This document shows, piece by piece, positions 1-9,150 of a DNA stretch of 64,000 bases. Under the pieces are notes generated by a model. The model did not search any database, had not been told where the DNA came from, and saw only the letters and a program-made list of their open reading frames with translations. Each line of letters starts with the position of its first letter. Position 1 is the stretch's first letter. A program made the translations under genes and the position numbers. Source of the stretch: UBA8079 sp049601915 (GTDB taxonomy: Bacteria; Pseudomonadota; Alphaproteobacteria; UBA6615); contig JBMYRB010000004.1 of assembly GCA_049601915.1 (NCBI GenBank), positions 62,001 through 126,000 on the forward strand, given 5' to 3'.

Positions 1-84
1 TGGGACGAAGTGCTGCTATCATGCTTTGCCTTATAGCTTGGCGCCGGATCACCAACAACCCGGCGCGCAACCGCGGAAATTCCG

Positions 85-810
85 GTGCCATCATTCGATA
101 ATCCCGGTCATATCCTGATTACCGGTGCCTCCAGCGGGATCGGCGCGGCTCTAGCCATCGCCTACGCCGCACCAAAGCGGCGGCTATCACTCGGTGGGCG
201 CGACGATGCGCGCCTCAATGCGGTCGCCGAGGCCTGCCGGGCCAACGGCGCTGCGTGCGAAACACATAAGGTAGACGTCACAGACCGGGACGGCATGGCC
301 ACATGGCTTGAGGCGGCCGATTCGGAACGCGCGCTTGATCTGGTCATCGCGAATGCAGGCATCTCTGGCGGCACGATCAAGCTGGGCAACGCACCCAACG
401 CCAGCGACGCGGAAATTTTCGCCACCAACGTCGACGGGGTGGTCTATTCGGTTGAACCGGCCCTGGCGCGCATGCTGGCGCACAACGCGGGGCAAATCGC
501 CATTGTTTCGAGCCTCGCCAGCTTTCACGCTTTCGGTGAAGCCCCTGCCTATTGTGCCAGCAAGGCGGCCGTGCGCTATTACGGAGAAGGATTGCAGCGT
601 GCACATCGAGGTAGCGCGGTGGGCATCAGTGTAATTTGCCCGGGTTTCGTGCGGTCTCCGATGACAGACGCCAATAATTTTCGCATGCCGATGCTGATGG
701 AGGCCGATAAAGCCGCACAGCGGATCATCCGCGGACTGGCTGCAGGGAAATCACGTGTCGCATTTCCGCTGCCACTTTATCTGGGCATTCGCATGCTCTC
801 ACTCATCTGA
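85..810 (+). CDS. Short-chain dehydrogenase/reductase (SDR)
   Basis: Probable NAD(P)-dependent oxidoreductase of the classical SDR family; the substrate cannot be read from the sequence. The 241-residue protein has the nucleotide-binding glycine motif TGASSGIG at residues 13-20, a NAG-type motif (IANAG, 88-92), a serine in VSS near 143 and the catalytic YCASK (Tyr156, Lys160). The start is GTG. The first 84 bases of the window hold no recognisable gene. The gene sits 15 bp upstream of a second SDR on the same strand, so the two may be co-transcribed. It resembles the DltE/YqjQ-like SDRs often linked to lipid or cell-envelope metabolism, but that is only an analogy. Family is confident, role is not. 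Confidence 0.85.
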   Translation: MPSFDNPGHILITGASSGIGAALAIAYAAPKRRLSLGGRDDARLNAVAEACRANGAACETHKVDVTDRDGMATWLEAADSERALDLVIANAGISGGTIKLGNAPNASDAEIFATNVDGVVYSVEPALARMLAHNAGQIAIVSSLASFHAFGEAPAYCASKAAVRYYGEGLQRAHRGSAVGISVICPGFVRSPMTDANNFRMPMLMEADKAAQRIIRGLAAGKSRVAFPLPLYLGIRMLSLI

Positions 811-825
811 ACGGGGAATGAACTT

Positions 826-1626
826 ATGGATCAGAAACTGGCGGGAAAAACGGCGCTGGTAACCGGTGCGAGCAGCGGACAGGGTGCCGCGGAAGCCAGC
901 CTGTTTGCGCAGGCCGGCGCGACGGTTATCCTGACCGATATCGCCGACGATGCCGGCGAAGCCCAGGCTCAGGCCATCCGCGACAACGGCGGCGAGGCGC
1001 ATTACAAGCATCTCGATGTCGCCAGCGAAGACGAATGGGTCTCTGTGATCGACAGCGTCGCTAAGGACCTCGGCGCGCTGAATATTCTCGTCAACAATGC
1101 GGGCATTCCCCTACGCGGCGGTTCGGTGACCAACACCGATCTGGATGACTGGAACCGCCTGTTGTCGATCAATCTCACGGGGCCGTTTCTCGGTATTCGT
1201 ACCGCCGCCCCCCTGATCCGCGACAGCGGCGGCGGTGCCATCGTGAACACCGGCTCCATTGCCGGTCTGACAGGGCATTTCGCGACAGCCTACAGCGCCA
1301 GCAAATGGGGAATCCGCGGCATCACGAAGAGTGCGGCGATGGAACTGGTGGATTGGGGCATTCGCGTGAACGCCGTCCATCCCGGGCTCGTGCATACGCC
1401 GTTGGTGGAAAAATCCGTCGACTTCGTGGACGCGCTGTCCGAACAAACGCCGATGGAACGGGGTGCGAGCTCAGAGGAAATCGCCAAGGTGGTGCTGTTT
1501 CTCGTTTGCGATGATTCGAGCTACATCACCGGCCACGACATCGCCGTCGACGGCGGCTTCACCGATGTCGGCGGCTATTGGCGAGTCCTCAAACAGGTCA
1601 TGGCGCAACCCGATCAGAACATCTGA
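826..1626 (+). CDS. Short-chain dehydrogenase/reductase, 3-alpha(20-beta)-hydroxysteroid dehydrogenase-like
   Basis: NAD-dependent SDR of 266 residues. It has TGASSGQG at 13-20 (Gln replacing the usual Ile), NNAG at 90-93, Ser144, Tyr156 and Lys160 (YSASK), and the C-terminal VDGGF motif common in glucose-1-dehydrogenase and hydroxysteroid-dehydrogenase-like SDRs. Asp38 at the end of the second strand suggests a preference for NAD over NADP. The ATG is preceded by a GGGGA stretch. The gene follows another SDR on the same strand and is convergent with mltG 31 bp further on. The substrate is unknown; the family name reflects sequence style, not demonstrated steroid activity. Confidence 0.85.
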   Translation: MDQKLAGKTALVTGASSGQGAAEASLFAQAGATVILTDIADDAGEAQAQAIRDNGGEAHYKHLDVASEDEWVSVIDSVAKDLGALNILVNNAGIPLRGGSVTNTDLDDWNRLLSINLTGPFLGIRTAAPLIRDSGGGAIVNTGSIAGLTGHFATAYSASKWGIRGITKSAAMELVDWGIRVNAVHPGLVHTPLVEKSVDFVDALSEQTPMERGASSEEIAKVVLFLVCDDSSYITGHDIAVDGGFTDVGGYWRVLKQVMAQPDQNI

Positions 1627-1657
1627 AACACCAGAATACCTCACCCGGTTGCTGCTG

Positions 1658-2740
1658 TTATCGTGCCCGTAGCTCGCGCTGTATGCGCCGCCAACGCGCC
1701 ACATTACGGTTATGCTCCGCCAGGGTGCGTGCAAAGGCATGCCCACCTGTTCCGTCGGCGACAAAGTAGAGATCTTTCGTTTCGGCCGGATTTAGAACCG
1801 CCTCGATACTCGCGAGCCCGGGATTGGCGATCGGTCCCGGCGGCAGGCCGCGGTGGACATAGGTGTTATAGGGATGGTCCACAGCCAGATCGGCGCGTCG
1901 TAGCGGCCGATCCAGCGGGGTACCATCCTTGGTCAGGCCATACGCGACCGTCGGGTCCGACTGCAGGCGCATGCCTCTATTGAGTCGGTTGATAAATACG
2001 CCCGCGACCCTCGCACGTTCGTCCGGAACGGCTGTTTCGCGTTCCACGATCGAGGCGAGAACGAGCGCCTCCGCGGGTGAGGGCAGGGGAAGTCCGTCCT
2101 TGCGTGCCGCCCAGAGGCGGGCGAGACCCGTATCTCTGGCCGCGCGCATGCGGGCGATCAGCGCCGCACGCGTATCGCCCAGACTGAAATGATACGTCTC
2201 CGGAAGCACCGCCCCCTCACCGACCTCCGACAGTGCCGGCGTCGGGCCTGCAAGCCCGCCTGTGCTCTCGATCAGTGCCAGGATTTCGCGGGTCGTCAGA
2301 CCTTCGGCAACCGTCACACGCCGGACCACCGTATCACCCGCCTGCAGCTTGGCCACCACGTCACGAAGACTGACCCCGGCCGAAAACGCATACTCACCGG
2401 CGCGCAACGGCCGTTCCGGCGCGAGAAATCGCACGGCGATCGTAAACAGGCGCGTATCGGCGGCGATACCGGCATTCACGAGGGTCGACGCGATGGCTTG
2501 CCCCGATGCGCCGCGCAGTATGACGACAGATCTATCTTCCGTCAGCGGTCCGGGATCGCTATAGGCCCGGTGCAGCATCACCGTGCTACCGCCGGCCAAG
2601 GTGGCACCGGCAATCAGCACGAAAAGAATGATCGAGATCAGCCACCCGAGACCACGGTGCGATCGACGCGTGGGCCGGCCGCCGGGCTGTCCAGCGTTTT
2701 GCCCATCGGCGGGTGTTTCGGGTGGAGTTTCGTCGTTCAT
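1658..2740 (-). CDS. mltG: Endolytic murein transglycosylase MltG (YceG-like)
   Basis: Inner-membrane lytic transglycosylase that cleaves nascent glycan strands and sets their length. The protein has a Pro/Gly-rich cytoplasmic N-terminus, one membrane segment (LGWLISIILFVLIAGATLAG), then a periplasmic YceG domain. The catalytic-type stretch LASIVERETA and the SDPTVAYGL and DHPYNTYVHRGLPPGPI motifs are present. The reading frame continues upstream into fabF, but the start chosen here (ATG ending at 2740, MNDETPPET) avoids that overlap and gives 360 residues, close to the family norm. It is last in the fabF-side gene run, the usual alphaproteobacterial placement. Confidence 0.93.
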   Translation of the reverse strand: MNDETPPETPADGQNAGQPGGRPTRRSHRGLGWLISIILFVLIAGATLAGGSTVMLHRAYSDPGPLTEDRSVVILRGASGQAIASTLVNAGIAADTRLFTIAVRFLAPERPLRAGEYAFSAGVSLRDVVAKLQAGDTVVRRVTVAEGLTTREILALIESTGGLAGPTPALSEVGEGAVLPETYHFSLGDTRAALIARMRAARDTGLARLWAARKDGLPLPSPAEALVLASIVERETAVPDERARVAGVFINRLNRGMRLQSDPTVAYGLTKDGTPLDRPLRRADLAVDHPYNTYVHRGLPPGPIANPGLASIEAVLNPAETKDLYFVADGTGGHAFARTLAEHNRNVARWRRIQRELRAR

Positions 2741-2795
2741 CGCGCCGGCATGATAAACGCGCTGGCGAGATTCGCAGGGACCGGTATTGCAGGCG

Positions 2796-4055
2796 TCAGA
2801 CTTCGGTGAATACCAGGCTCGCGTTGGTGCCGCCAAACCCGAAGGAGTTGCTCAACACGTTTCGCACCGGCCGCTCCTTGGCCACATGGGGTACCAGATC
2901 AATATCGCATGCATCCGAAGGGTCATCGAGATTAATCGTCGGGGGCACGGCATTGTTGTTGATCGCCATGATCGAGTAGATCGCCTCGACGGCACCGGCC
3001 GCACCAAGCAGATGGCCAATCGCCGACTTCGTCGACGACATGGACAGTTCATATGCATGATCACCAAACAGGCGTTTCACCGCCCCCAGTTCGATTTCAT
3101 CGCCCAGCGGCGTTGAGGTGCCGTGAGCGTTCACATAGTCGATGTCATCGGGATTGAGCTTCGCCCGCTTGATGGCGGCCTGCATGGACCGGAACCCGCC
3201 ATTGCCGTCTTCCGCCGGCGCGGTGATGTGATGTGCATCGCCGGACATGCCGTATCCAATGATTTCGGCATAAATCTTCGCACCGCGGGCCTTGGCATGC
3301 TCGTATTCCTCGAGCACGACCACACCGGCCCCCTCGCCCATCACAAACCCATCACGCCCCTTGTCGTAGGGCCGGGAGGCCGCCTCGGGTGTGTCGTTGT
3401 AGCCGGTAGAAAGCGCACGGCATGCCGCAAACCCGGCGATCCCGATACGACAGATCGCCGCCTCGGCACCACCCGCCACCATGACATCCGCATCGTCCCA
3501 CATAATCAGACGCGCCGCGTCCCCGATCGCATGGGCACCGGTCGAACAGGCCGTGACGACGGCATGGTTCGGCCCCTTGAACCCGTATCGGATCGACACC
3601 TGGCCTGACGCGAGATTGATCAGCGCCGAGGGGATAAAGAAAGGCCCCACCTTGCGAGGACTTTGGGCATTCAGAAGGGTCGACCCCTCGTAGATCGTCT
3701 GCAACCCGCCGATGCCAGACCCGATCATGACGCCCGTGCGTTCCTGATCCTCGATATCGTCCGGCTTCCAGCCCGAATCCTCAACCGCCTCAACGGCAGC
3801 CGAAACGCCGTAGATGATGAATTCATCAATCCGGCGCTGGTCCTTGGCCGAAACATAGTCATCCGCGTTGAACGTTCCGTTCGAGCCATCGCCGCGCGGC
3901 ACCTGCGCAGCGACCTTGGCCGGCAAATCCGAGACGTCGAATTTCTCGATTCCCACAGCACCGGATTCGCCGTTTGTGAGACGGCTCCAATTATGGTCGA
4001 GGCCCAAACCTAACGGCGTTACCAAACCCATTCCAGTTACGACGACACGTCTCAT
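2796..4055 (-). CDS. fabF: 3-oxoacyl-ACP synthase II (FabF)
   Basis: Condensing enzyme of type II fatty acid synthesis; it elongates acyl-ACP with malonyl-ACP in the cytoplasm. The 419-residue protein shows the thiolase-fold catalytic set: Cys170 in TACSTGAH, His310 in NAHGTSTPLGD, and Lys342/His347 in TKSAIGHLLGAAG. The C-terminal NSFGFGGTNASL motif is also present. Length and N-terminus (MRRVVVTGMGLVTPLG) fit FabF exactly. It lies 84 bp downstream of acpP, its carrier-protein partner, and upstream of mltG. Confidence 0.97.
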   Translation of the reverse strand: MRRVVVTGMGLVTPLGLGLDHNWSRLTNGESGAVGIEKFDVSDLPAKVAAQVPRGDGSNGTFNADDYVSAKDQRRIDEFIIYGVSAAVEAVEDSGWKPDDIEDQERTGVMIGSGIGGLQTIYEGSTLLNAQSPRKVGPFFIPSALINLASGQVSIRYGFKGPNHAVVTACSTGAHAIGDAARLIMWDDADVMVAGGAEAAICRIGIAGFAACRALSTGYNDTPEAASRPYDKGRDGFVMGEGAGVVVLEEYEHAKARGAKIYAEIIGYGMSGDAHHITAPAEDGNGGFRSMQAAIKRAKLNPDDIDYVNAHGTSTPLGDEIELGAVKRLFGDHAYELSMSSTKSAIGHLLGAAGAVEAIYSIMAINNNAVPPTINLDDPSDACDIDLVPHVAKERPVRNVLSNSFGFGGTNASLVFTEV

Positions 4056-4139
4056 GGGATTCCGATGTGCTGTTGCACGGTCAGGGGAAATTCACAAAAG
4101 AACAGCATGCGCGGCATGCGCAGGATCCGTTCGTTCGGT

Positions 4140-4376
4140 TCAACCGGAGGCGGATTCGAGAAACTTGACTGCGTCCCCAACCGTGAGAATTTTCTCAGCG
4201 GCATCGTCGGGAATTTCACATCCGAACTCTTCTTCGAACGCCATCACAAGCTCGACGGTGTCGAGACTGTCGGCACCGAGGTCGTCGATGAAGCTCGCGC
4301 CCTCCAAAACTTTGCCCTCGTCGACACCCAGATGTTCGACAACAATTTTCTGCACGCGCTCAGCAATATCGCTCAT
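4140..4376 (-). CDS. acpP: Acyl carrier protein
   Basis: Small acidic carrier of acyl intermediates, 78 residues. The phosphopantetheine attachment site is Ser37 in DDLGADSLDTVELV. The protein is typically acidic and the N-terminus is canonical. It lies between fabG and fabF on the same strand. The 240-bp gap upstream (4377-4616) has no gene and probably holds the acpP promoter; a TATTAT box reading on the minus strand at 4499-4504 is a possible -10 element, but I see no convincing -35. A separate strong acpP promoter is usual because this protein is so abundant. Confidence 0.97.
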   Translation of the reverse strand: MSDIAERVQKIVVEHLGVDEGKVLEGASFIDDLGADSLDTVELVMAFEEEFGCEIPDDAAEKILTVGDAVKFLESASG

Positions 4377-4616
4377 GTCTGCCTGCCCTTGCTTCCTTGG
4401 TTTCTCGGTTTCTCGGTGCCGGTTCCGACACCCTTGGTACGGGATTGATTTAAGACGATTCGGCGTCCGAGTGCCCCCGAAATCAACCGTTCATCCCTAT
4501 AATAGCGCCGCACGTCTCGCCATAGGCGACAATGCCGACGCAACACTGTGGCGGCGTTTACCGGCGTTCGCCCGTAACGTCAAGCGCACGCTGATCCACA
4601 GCGCCCATTCTTGTGG

Positions 4617-5354
4617 TCAAAGCATCGCCATGCCGCCGTTCACATGCAGCGTCTGCCCGGTGAGATAACCCGCCTCATCGCTCGCCAGATACACGGCGCC
4701 GGCCGCAATATCTTCGGGCGAACCAAGGCGACCGGCAGGAATACGCTCGAGCAATGTCGACTTCTGATCTTCGGACAGGACATCGGTCATCGGCGTTTCG
4801 ATAAAACCCGGCGCGATGCAATTGACCGTGATGCCACGGCTGGCGACTTCCTGTGCCAACGCCTTCGTCATGCCCGTCAACCCCGCCTTCGACGCGGCAT
4901 AATTTACCTGACCGGGATTACCTGTCGCGCCGACCACGGATGTGATCGTCACGATCCGCCCCCAACGAGCCTTCATCATTGAGCGCAAGACCGCGCGACT
5001 TAAACGAAACGCGGCCGTAAGATTAACGTCGAGGACCTGTTGCCACTCTTCGTCTTTCATGCGCATGGCAAGGGCGTCGCGGGTCGATCCCGCATTGTTG
5101 ATCAGGATGTCGACCCCGCCAGCGGCCTCCGTGGCCGCCGCGATCAAGGCGTCCGGCGCGGCCGGATCCGACAGATCCGCTGCCGCGATGTGACAATTCG
5201 CTCCCAGCTTGGCCGCCAGCGCCTCCAGCCGTTCGGCGCGGGTGCCGCTGATCACCACATTCGCGCCGCACGCATGCAAGGTCCGAGCAATCGCGTCCCC
5301 GATGCCACCGGTCGCGCCGGTAACGAGTGCCGTCTTGTCATTCAGGTCAAACAT
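4617..5354 (-). CDS. fabG: 3-oxoacyl-ACP reductase (FabG)
   Basis: NADPH-dependent reductase of the fatty-acid elongation cycle. The 245-residue SDR has TGATGGIG at 12-19, NNAG at 86-89, Asn111, Ser139, Tyr152 and Lys156 (YAASK), and the C-terminal GQTLHVNGGM typical of FabG. The start codon lies 9 bp downstream of the fabD stop and is preceded by a GGGGG ribosome-binding stretch, so fabD-fabG are co-transcribed. Position between fabD and acpP separates it from the other SDR genes in the window. Confidence 0.96.
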   Translation of the reverse strand: MFDLNDKTALVTGATGGIGDAIARTLHACGANVVISGTRAERLEALAAKLGANCHIAAADLSDPAAPDALIAAATEAAGGVDILINNAGSTRDALAMRMKDEEWQQVLDVNLTAAFRLSRAVLRSMMKARWGRIVTITSVVGATGNPGQVNYAASKAGLTGMTKALAQEVASRGITVNCIAPGFIETPMTDVLSEDQKSTLLERIPAGRLGSPEDIAAGAVYLASDEAGYLTGQTLHVNGGMAML

Positions 5355-5363
5355 ATCGCCCCC

Positions 5364-6305
5364 TCAAAGCGCGCCGATAAAGGCTTCGATATCTTCCGGT
5401 GTTCCGATTGCACGGCTCGACATGTCCCGGTCGATCCGCCGGGTCAGGCCCGACAGGACCTTGCCGGCACCGAGCTCGCACAGTTCCTCGACCCCGAGAT
5501 CGCGCATCGCAAGCACACCCTCGCGCCAGCGCACGCGGCTGCTTACCTGTTCAATCAGGAGGTTGCGAATTTCATCGGGGTTCGTGACCGGAGCCGCCGT
5601 AACATTCGCGATCACCGCCGGGCTCGGCACGGAAATTTTCGCGCTGGCCAGCGCATAGGTCATCACATCCGCGGCAGGGTCCAGCAACGCGCAATGGAAC
5701 GGCGCACTTACCGGCAACAAAATGGCGCGACGGGCACCGCGCTCCTTGGCGATCTCCACGGCACGCTCAACAGCCTCGGTATTGCCGCTGACAACAACCT
5801 GTCCTTCCGAGTTGTCGTTGGCCACGTCACACACCTGCTCTTCGGCCGCGTCGGATGCGATCGCCTCGACGTCTTCGAGGCTCGGCCCGAGGATCGCCGC
5901 CATGGCGCCGACACCGACGGGCACCGCGGCCTGCATGGCCTCACCGCGGATCCGCAACAACCGCGCCGTGTCGGCGACACTCAACGCACCGGACGCCGCC
6001 AGCGCGGAATATTCGCCCAGGCTGTGCCCGGCAACATATGACGCCGCCTCCGAAACCTTGATCCCGCCCTCTTCCTCGAGAACACGCACAACGGCCATGC
6101 TCACGGTCATAAGCGCCGGCTGTGCGTTCTGGGTCAGGGTAAGTTCGTCTTGCGGGCCTTCGAAAATGATCCGGCTGAGCCTCGTTTCAAGCGCGTCATC
6201 GACTTCTTCAAATACGAGCCGCGCGGCCGGAAAAGCCTCCGCGAGGCTCTGCCCCATACCCACTTCCTGGCTTCCCTGTCCGGGAAAGACGAATGCGCGG
6301 TTCAT
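5364..6305 (-). CDS. fabD: Malonyl-CoA:ACP transacylase (FabD)
   Basis: Transfers malonyl groups from CoA to ACP, feeding fatty acid synthesis. The 313-residue protein begins MNRAFVFPGQGSQ, has nucleophile Ser95 in GHSLGEYSA, and the catalytic His204 in SAPFHCALL. The frame is open further upstream, but this ATG is preceded by AAGGAAAG at the right distance and matches the family N-terminus. It is the promoter-proximal gene of the fab group and is divergent from rpsF, with 279 bp between the two starts holding both promoters. Confidence 0.96.
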   Translation of the reverse strand: MNRAFVFPGQGSQEVGMGQSLAEAFPAARLVFEEVDDALETRLSRIIFEGPQDELTLTQNAQPALMTVSMAVVRVLEEEGGIKVSEAASYVAGHSLGEYSALAASGALSVADTARLLRIRGEAMQAAVPVGVGAMAAILGPSLEDVEAIASDAAEEQVCDVANDNSEGQVVVSGNTEAVERAVEIAKERGARRAILLPVSAPFHCALLDPAADVMTYALASAKISVPSPAVIANVTAAPVTNPDEIRNLLIEQVSSRVRWREGVLAMRDLGVEELCELGAGKVLSGLTRRIDRDMSSRAIGTPEDIEAFIGAL

Positions 6306-6584
6306 ATTTGTAACTTTCCTTATTCTACGGTGCTCAACCTTCATATCGCCGCCACCGCTGAGCCGCAAGGCGCGGGCCGTTTATAAGGACGCGCAACAGA
6401 TTGATGTATTCCTTGCACCGGTCCGGTGCTTGTGGTGTATTCCCGCGCCTCAAGCGGCGCCGGGAGACATCCGGCGTCAACTCCTTGCCGGTTCTGCCAT
6501 TGCGGGCCGGCTATGACCATGCGGACGCGGCCCGAAAGGGGCGATCGTCGGTGGCCAGTTAACAGCCAAGGGGAGTCGCAGAAT

Positions 6585-7079
6585 ATGCCACTCTATGAAC
6601 ACGTCTTTATTGCGCGTCAGGATATTTCCGGCACGCAAGTCGACCAATTGGTCGAAACCTTTACCGGGGTCGTCGAATCCGGTGGCGGCAAGGTCGTGCG
6701 CTCCGAATCATGGGGCCTTCGCAACCTTGCCTACCGGATCAAGAAGAACCGCAAAGGCCATTACGTCATGATGAATCTCGATGTCCCGTCGGACGTCGTT
6801 CTCGAGCTGGAGCGTCAGCAGCGCATCCATGACGACGTTCTTCGGTATCTCACCCTTCGGGTGGACGAGCATGAAGAAGCCCCGTCGATCATGATGCAGG
6901 GCCGCAAGGAACCCGGATCGCGACGCGACGATGTAGAGGATGACGATAGCAGTCCGGCCGAAGAGGCAGCGTCTGCCGAGGCCGCACCTGCGGCTGACGC
7001 ACCGGAAGCCGATGCACCTGCAACCGAAGCGCCGGCTGAAGAAGCGCCAGCTGCTGAGAGCGAAGAGGAGAAAGAATAA
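6585..7079 (+). CDS. rpsF: 30S ribosomal protein S6
   Basis: Small-subunit ribosomal protein that pairs with S18. The S6 fold occupies roughly residues 1-105 (MPLYEHVFIARQDIS... LRYLTLRVDEHEE). It is followed by an acidic, Ala/Glu/Pro-rich tail to residue 164, a common alphaproteobacterial feature but long here. The start is the ATG at 6585 with AAGGGGAG at 6568-6575; the frame is open further upstream but without family similarity. The stop TAA shares its last A with the rpsR start (TAATG), so the two genes are translationally coupled. Confidence 0.97.
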   Translation: MPLYEHVFIARQDISGTQVDQLVETFTGVVESGGGKVVRSESWGLRNLAYRIKKNRKGHYVMMNLDVPSDVVLELERQQRIHDDVLRYLTLRVDEHEEAPSIMMQGRKEPGSRRDDVEDDDSSPAEEAASAEAAPAADAPEADAPATEAPAEEAPAAESEEEKE

Positions 7080-7348
7080 TGGCTATGGGACCCCGCACCG
7101 GTGGTGGCGGTGGCGGCGGCAGTGGCCGACGCCCCTTCTTCCGCCGTCGCAAGACATGCCCGTTCTCGGGCGCGAACGCACCGCGGATCGACTACAAGGA
7201 CACCAAGTTGCTGTCCCGGTACATTTCCGAACGCGGCAAGATCGTGCCGAGCCGCATTACCGCCGTCTCGGCCAAGAAGCAGCGTGAACTGTCGCGTGCC
7301 ATCAAGCGCGCACGGTTCATGGCTTTGATGCCCTACGTTGTCGACTGA
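7079..7348 (+). CDS. rpsR: 30S ribosomal protein S18
   Basis: Small-subunit ribosomal protein of 89 residues that binds next to S6. Recognised by CPFSGANAPRIDYKDTKLLSRYISERGKI and the basic SAKKQRELSRAIKRARFMALMPY end. The N-terminus carries a glycine run (seven Gly) before the conserved RRPFFRRRK patch. The start overlaps the rpsF stop by one base. A perfect hairpin lies 12 bp after the stop. Confidence 0.97.
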   Translation: MAMGPRTGGGGGGGSGRRPFFRRRKTCPFSGANAPRIDYKDTKLLSRYISERGKIVPSRITAVSAKKQRELSRAIKRARFMALMPYVVD

Positions 7349-7360
7349 CGACTGACAGAC

Positions 7361-7381
7361 CGGATGCCAATCGGGCATCCG
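7361..7381 (+). other. 8-bp perfect hairpin between rpsR and the DUF2232 gene
   Basis: CGGATGCC at 7361-7368 and GGCATCCG at 7374-7381 pair perfectly around a 5-nt loop. There is no T-run after it, so it is not a classical terminator. It could reduce read-through or protect the rpsF-rpsR mRNA end. The function is inferred from position only. Confidence 0.5.
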
Positions 7382-7389
7382 TTCGGAAC

Positions 7390-8358
7390 ATGGCAATGAT
7401 CAACACCGTCCGTCCCTATGCCCTAACGCTCAGCGCCGGTGCGCTGGCGGCGCTGCTGTTTGCGGTTCCGTTCGCGTTCGGCATCGGCGCGGCCGCACCC
7501 CTGACCCTGACAGGCATCCCCTTGATGGCTGCCGGCCTGGGCATTGGTGTGATCGCGGCGGCGGGGGCAGGCCTCACTGGGCTGGCGGTCGGAACGGGGA
7601 TCGTTCTGGCGCTCGCGCTGGGGCCGGAGCCGTCGTTTCTGTTCGCGATATTGTTTGCGGCACCGATTGTGTTCGCCGTGCATATGCTGGGGCGTTCGCG
7701 CACCTCGTCGCTGGGTTACATCGATTGGCAGCCGCCGCTGACGGTCATGGCCTGGCTTCTCGCGGCGGCCATCGCCGTGATGATCATCTTCGGCTTGATC
7801 GTGATCAAGGGCGACACGGACCTCTTGGTTCTAACGCGGACATTTCTCCAGGCGACACTCACGGGGATTTTCCCCGAGATGGGCTTGTTCCGTATCCGGT
7901 CGATGGTCACCACGCTGTCGCCGGTTTTCCCGGGCGCGGTTTTGGCGGTTTGGATGTTGTTGCTCGCGGTTTCCACCGCGGGTGCCATCGCCCTGCTCCA
8001 TAATCGCGGCGCACTGGGGCGGCCAACGCCGCACATGGAAGACCTCCGGACGCCGCTTTGGGTGCCGGTCGTCTTCATTGTCGCATTGCTGATCGCCTGG
8101 TTGGGAGACGGCAACTACGCCTATCTCGGTCAGAACGCGGCGATTGCCATTTTTGTTCCGCTATTCCTCGTCGGTGTCGGCACGTTCCATGCGATCGCAC
8201 GGCGCACGCCAATCACCATCGAAATCCTTGCCGTTTTTTACGGCTTTCTAATCGTCTTCCCGCCGTTGAGCGTGCCTGTTGCGCTGATCGGTGTGGCGGA
8301 CAAGATACTCGGTCTTCGCCGGCGCACCGGACTGGTGCGATCCGGCCAGGAGGTATGA
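7390..8358 (+). CDS. DUF2232 family integral membrane protein
   Basis: A 322-residue, very hydrophobic protein with about eight membrane segments, starting in the first 40 residues and ending near residue 310. It fits the DUF2232 (YybS-like) family, which in alphaproteobacteria commonly sits between rpsR and rplI, as here. Its biochemical function is not established. It starts 41 bp after rpsR and its stop lies 1 bp before the rplI start, so it belongs to the ribosomal-protein transcript. Its base composition matches its neighbours. Confidence 0.8.
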   Translation: MAMINTVRPYALTLSAGALAALLFAVPFAFGIGAAAPLTLTGIPLMAAGLGIGVIAAAGAGLTGLAVGTGIVLALALGPEPSFLFAILFAAPIVFAVHMLGRSRTSSLGYIDWQPPLTVMAWLLAAAIAVMIIFGLIVIKGDTDLLVLTRTFLQATLTGIFPEMGLFRIRSMVTTLSPVFPGAVLAVWMLLLAVSTAGAIALLHNRGALGRPTPHMEDLRTPLWVPVVFIVALLIAWLGDGNYAYLGQNAAIAIFVPLFLVGVGTFHAIARRTPITIEILAVFYGFLIVFPPLSVPVALIGVADKILGLRRRTGLVRSGQEV

Positions 8359-8359
8359 C

Positions 8360-9067
8360 ATGGATGTAATTCTTCTCGAACGTATCGAAAAACTCGGCCA
8401 GATGGGTGACATCGTCACTGTAAAGTCCGGCTATGCCCGAAATTTTCTGCTACCGCAGAAAAAGGCGCTACGCGCGACCGATGGAAATCGGCAGCAGTTT
8501 GAAGCCCAGCGAACCCAGCTCGAGGCCGATAATCTCAAGCGGCGCCAGGAAGCCGAAGCGGTTGCCGAAAAGATCGAGGTCCTCGATGTGACGTTGATCC
8601 GCCAGGCCGGCGACAGCGGTCAGCTCTATGGCTCTGTCAGCGCGCGCGACATTGCAGACGTCGTCACGGAAAACGGTGTCACGGTCGGTCGCGGGCAGAT
8701 CCTGCTCGACCGGGCCATCAAGGAGCTGGGTCTTCACCCGATCCGTATATCCCTGCACCCGGAAGTTTCCGTGGAACTGACGGTCAACATCGCCCGCACT
8801 GAGGATGAAGCCACCACCCAACGCGCGCATGGCCAGTCCATCACCCAGATCGCGGAGGACGCCGAGGCAGCCGAAAACGCCGTGGCGCTGGCCGATGAGG
8901 CCCTGGCCGTCGCCGACGACAAGGCTGCCGAAGCCGAGGCCGTCGAAGGCATGGTTGAAGAAGAAGTTGCCGAGCGCGTCGCGGGCGAAGCCACGGAAGG
9001 CGAGGAAACTGCCGACGAAGAAGAAGTCGCGGAAGCTGACAGCGAGAGCGAAGAGGTCACGTCCTAG
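8360..9067 (+). CDS. rplI: 50S ribosomal protein L9
   Basis: Large-subunit protein that binds 23S rRNA. Recognised by MDVILLERIEKLGQMGDIVTVK and GYARNFLLPQKKA at the N-terminal RNA-binding domain, then the helix linker and C-terminal domain ending near residue 150. A further 85 residues form an acidic Ala/Glu-rich tail, giving 235 in all against about 150 in most bacteria. A perfect AGGAGG at 8348-8353, 6 bp before the ATG, sets the start; the open frame upstream overlaps the DUF2232 gene and is discarded. Confidence 0.97.
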   Translation: MDVILLERIEKLGQMGDIVTVKSGYARNFLLPQKKALRATDGNRQQFEAQRTQLEADNLKRRQEAEAVAEKIEVLDVTLIRQAGDSGQLYGSVSARDIADVVTENGVTVGRGQILLDRAIKELGLHPIRISLHPEVSVELTVNIARTEDEATTQRAHGQSITQIAEDAEAAENAVALADEALAVADDKAAEAEAVEGMVEEEVAERVAGEATEGEETADEEEVAEADSESEEVTS

Positions 9068-9150
9068 ACGCAAATCCGTGTTTTGCCCCTCGCTGCCTGT
9101 TTTGCTAGATTTTCACTGCGTTGTAATTTTTTTGTAAAACGGGGGATGCG

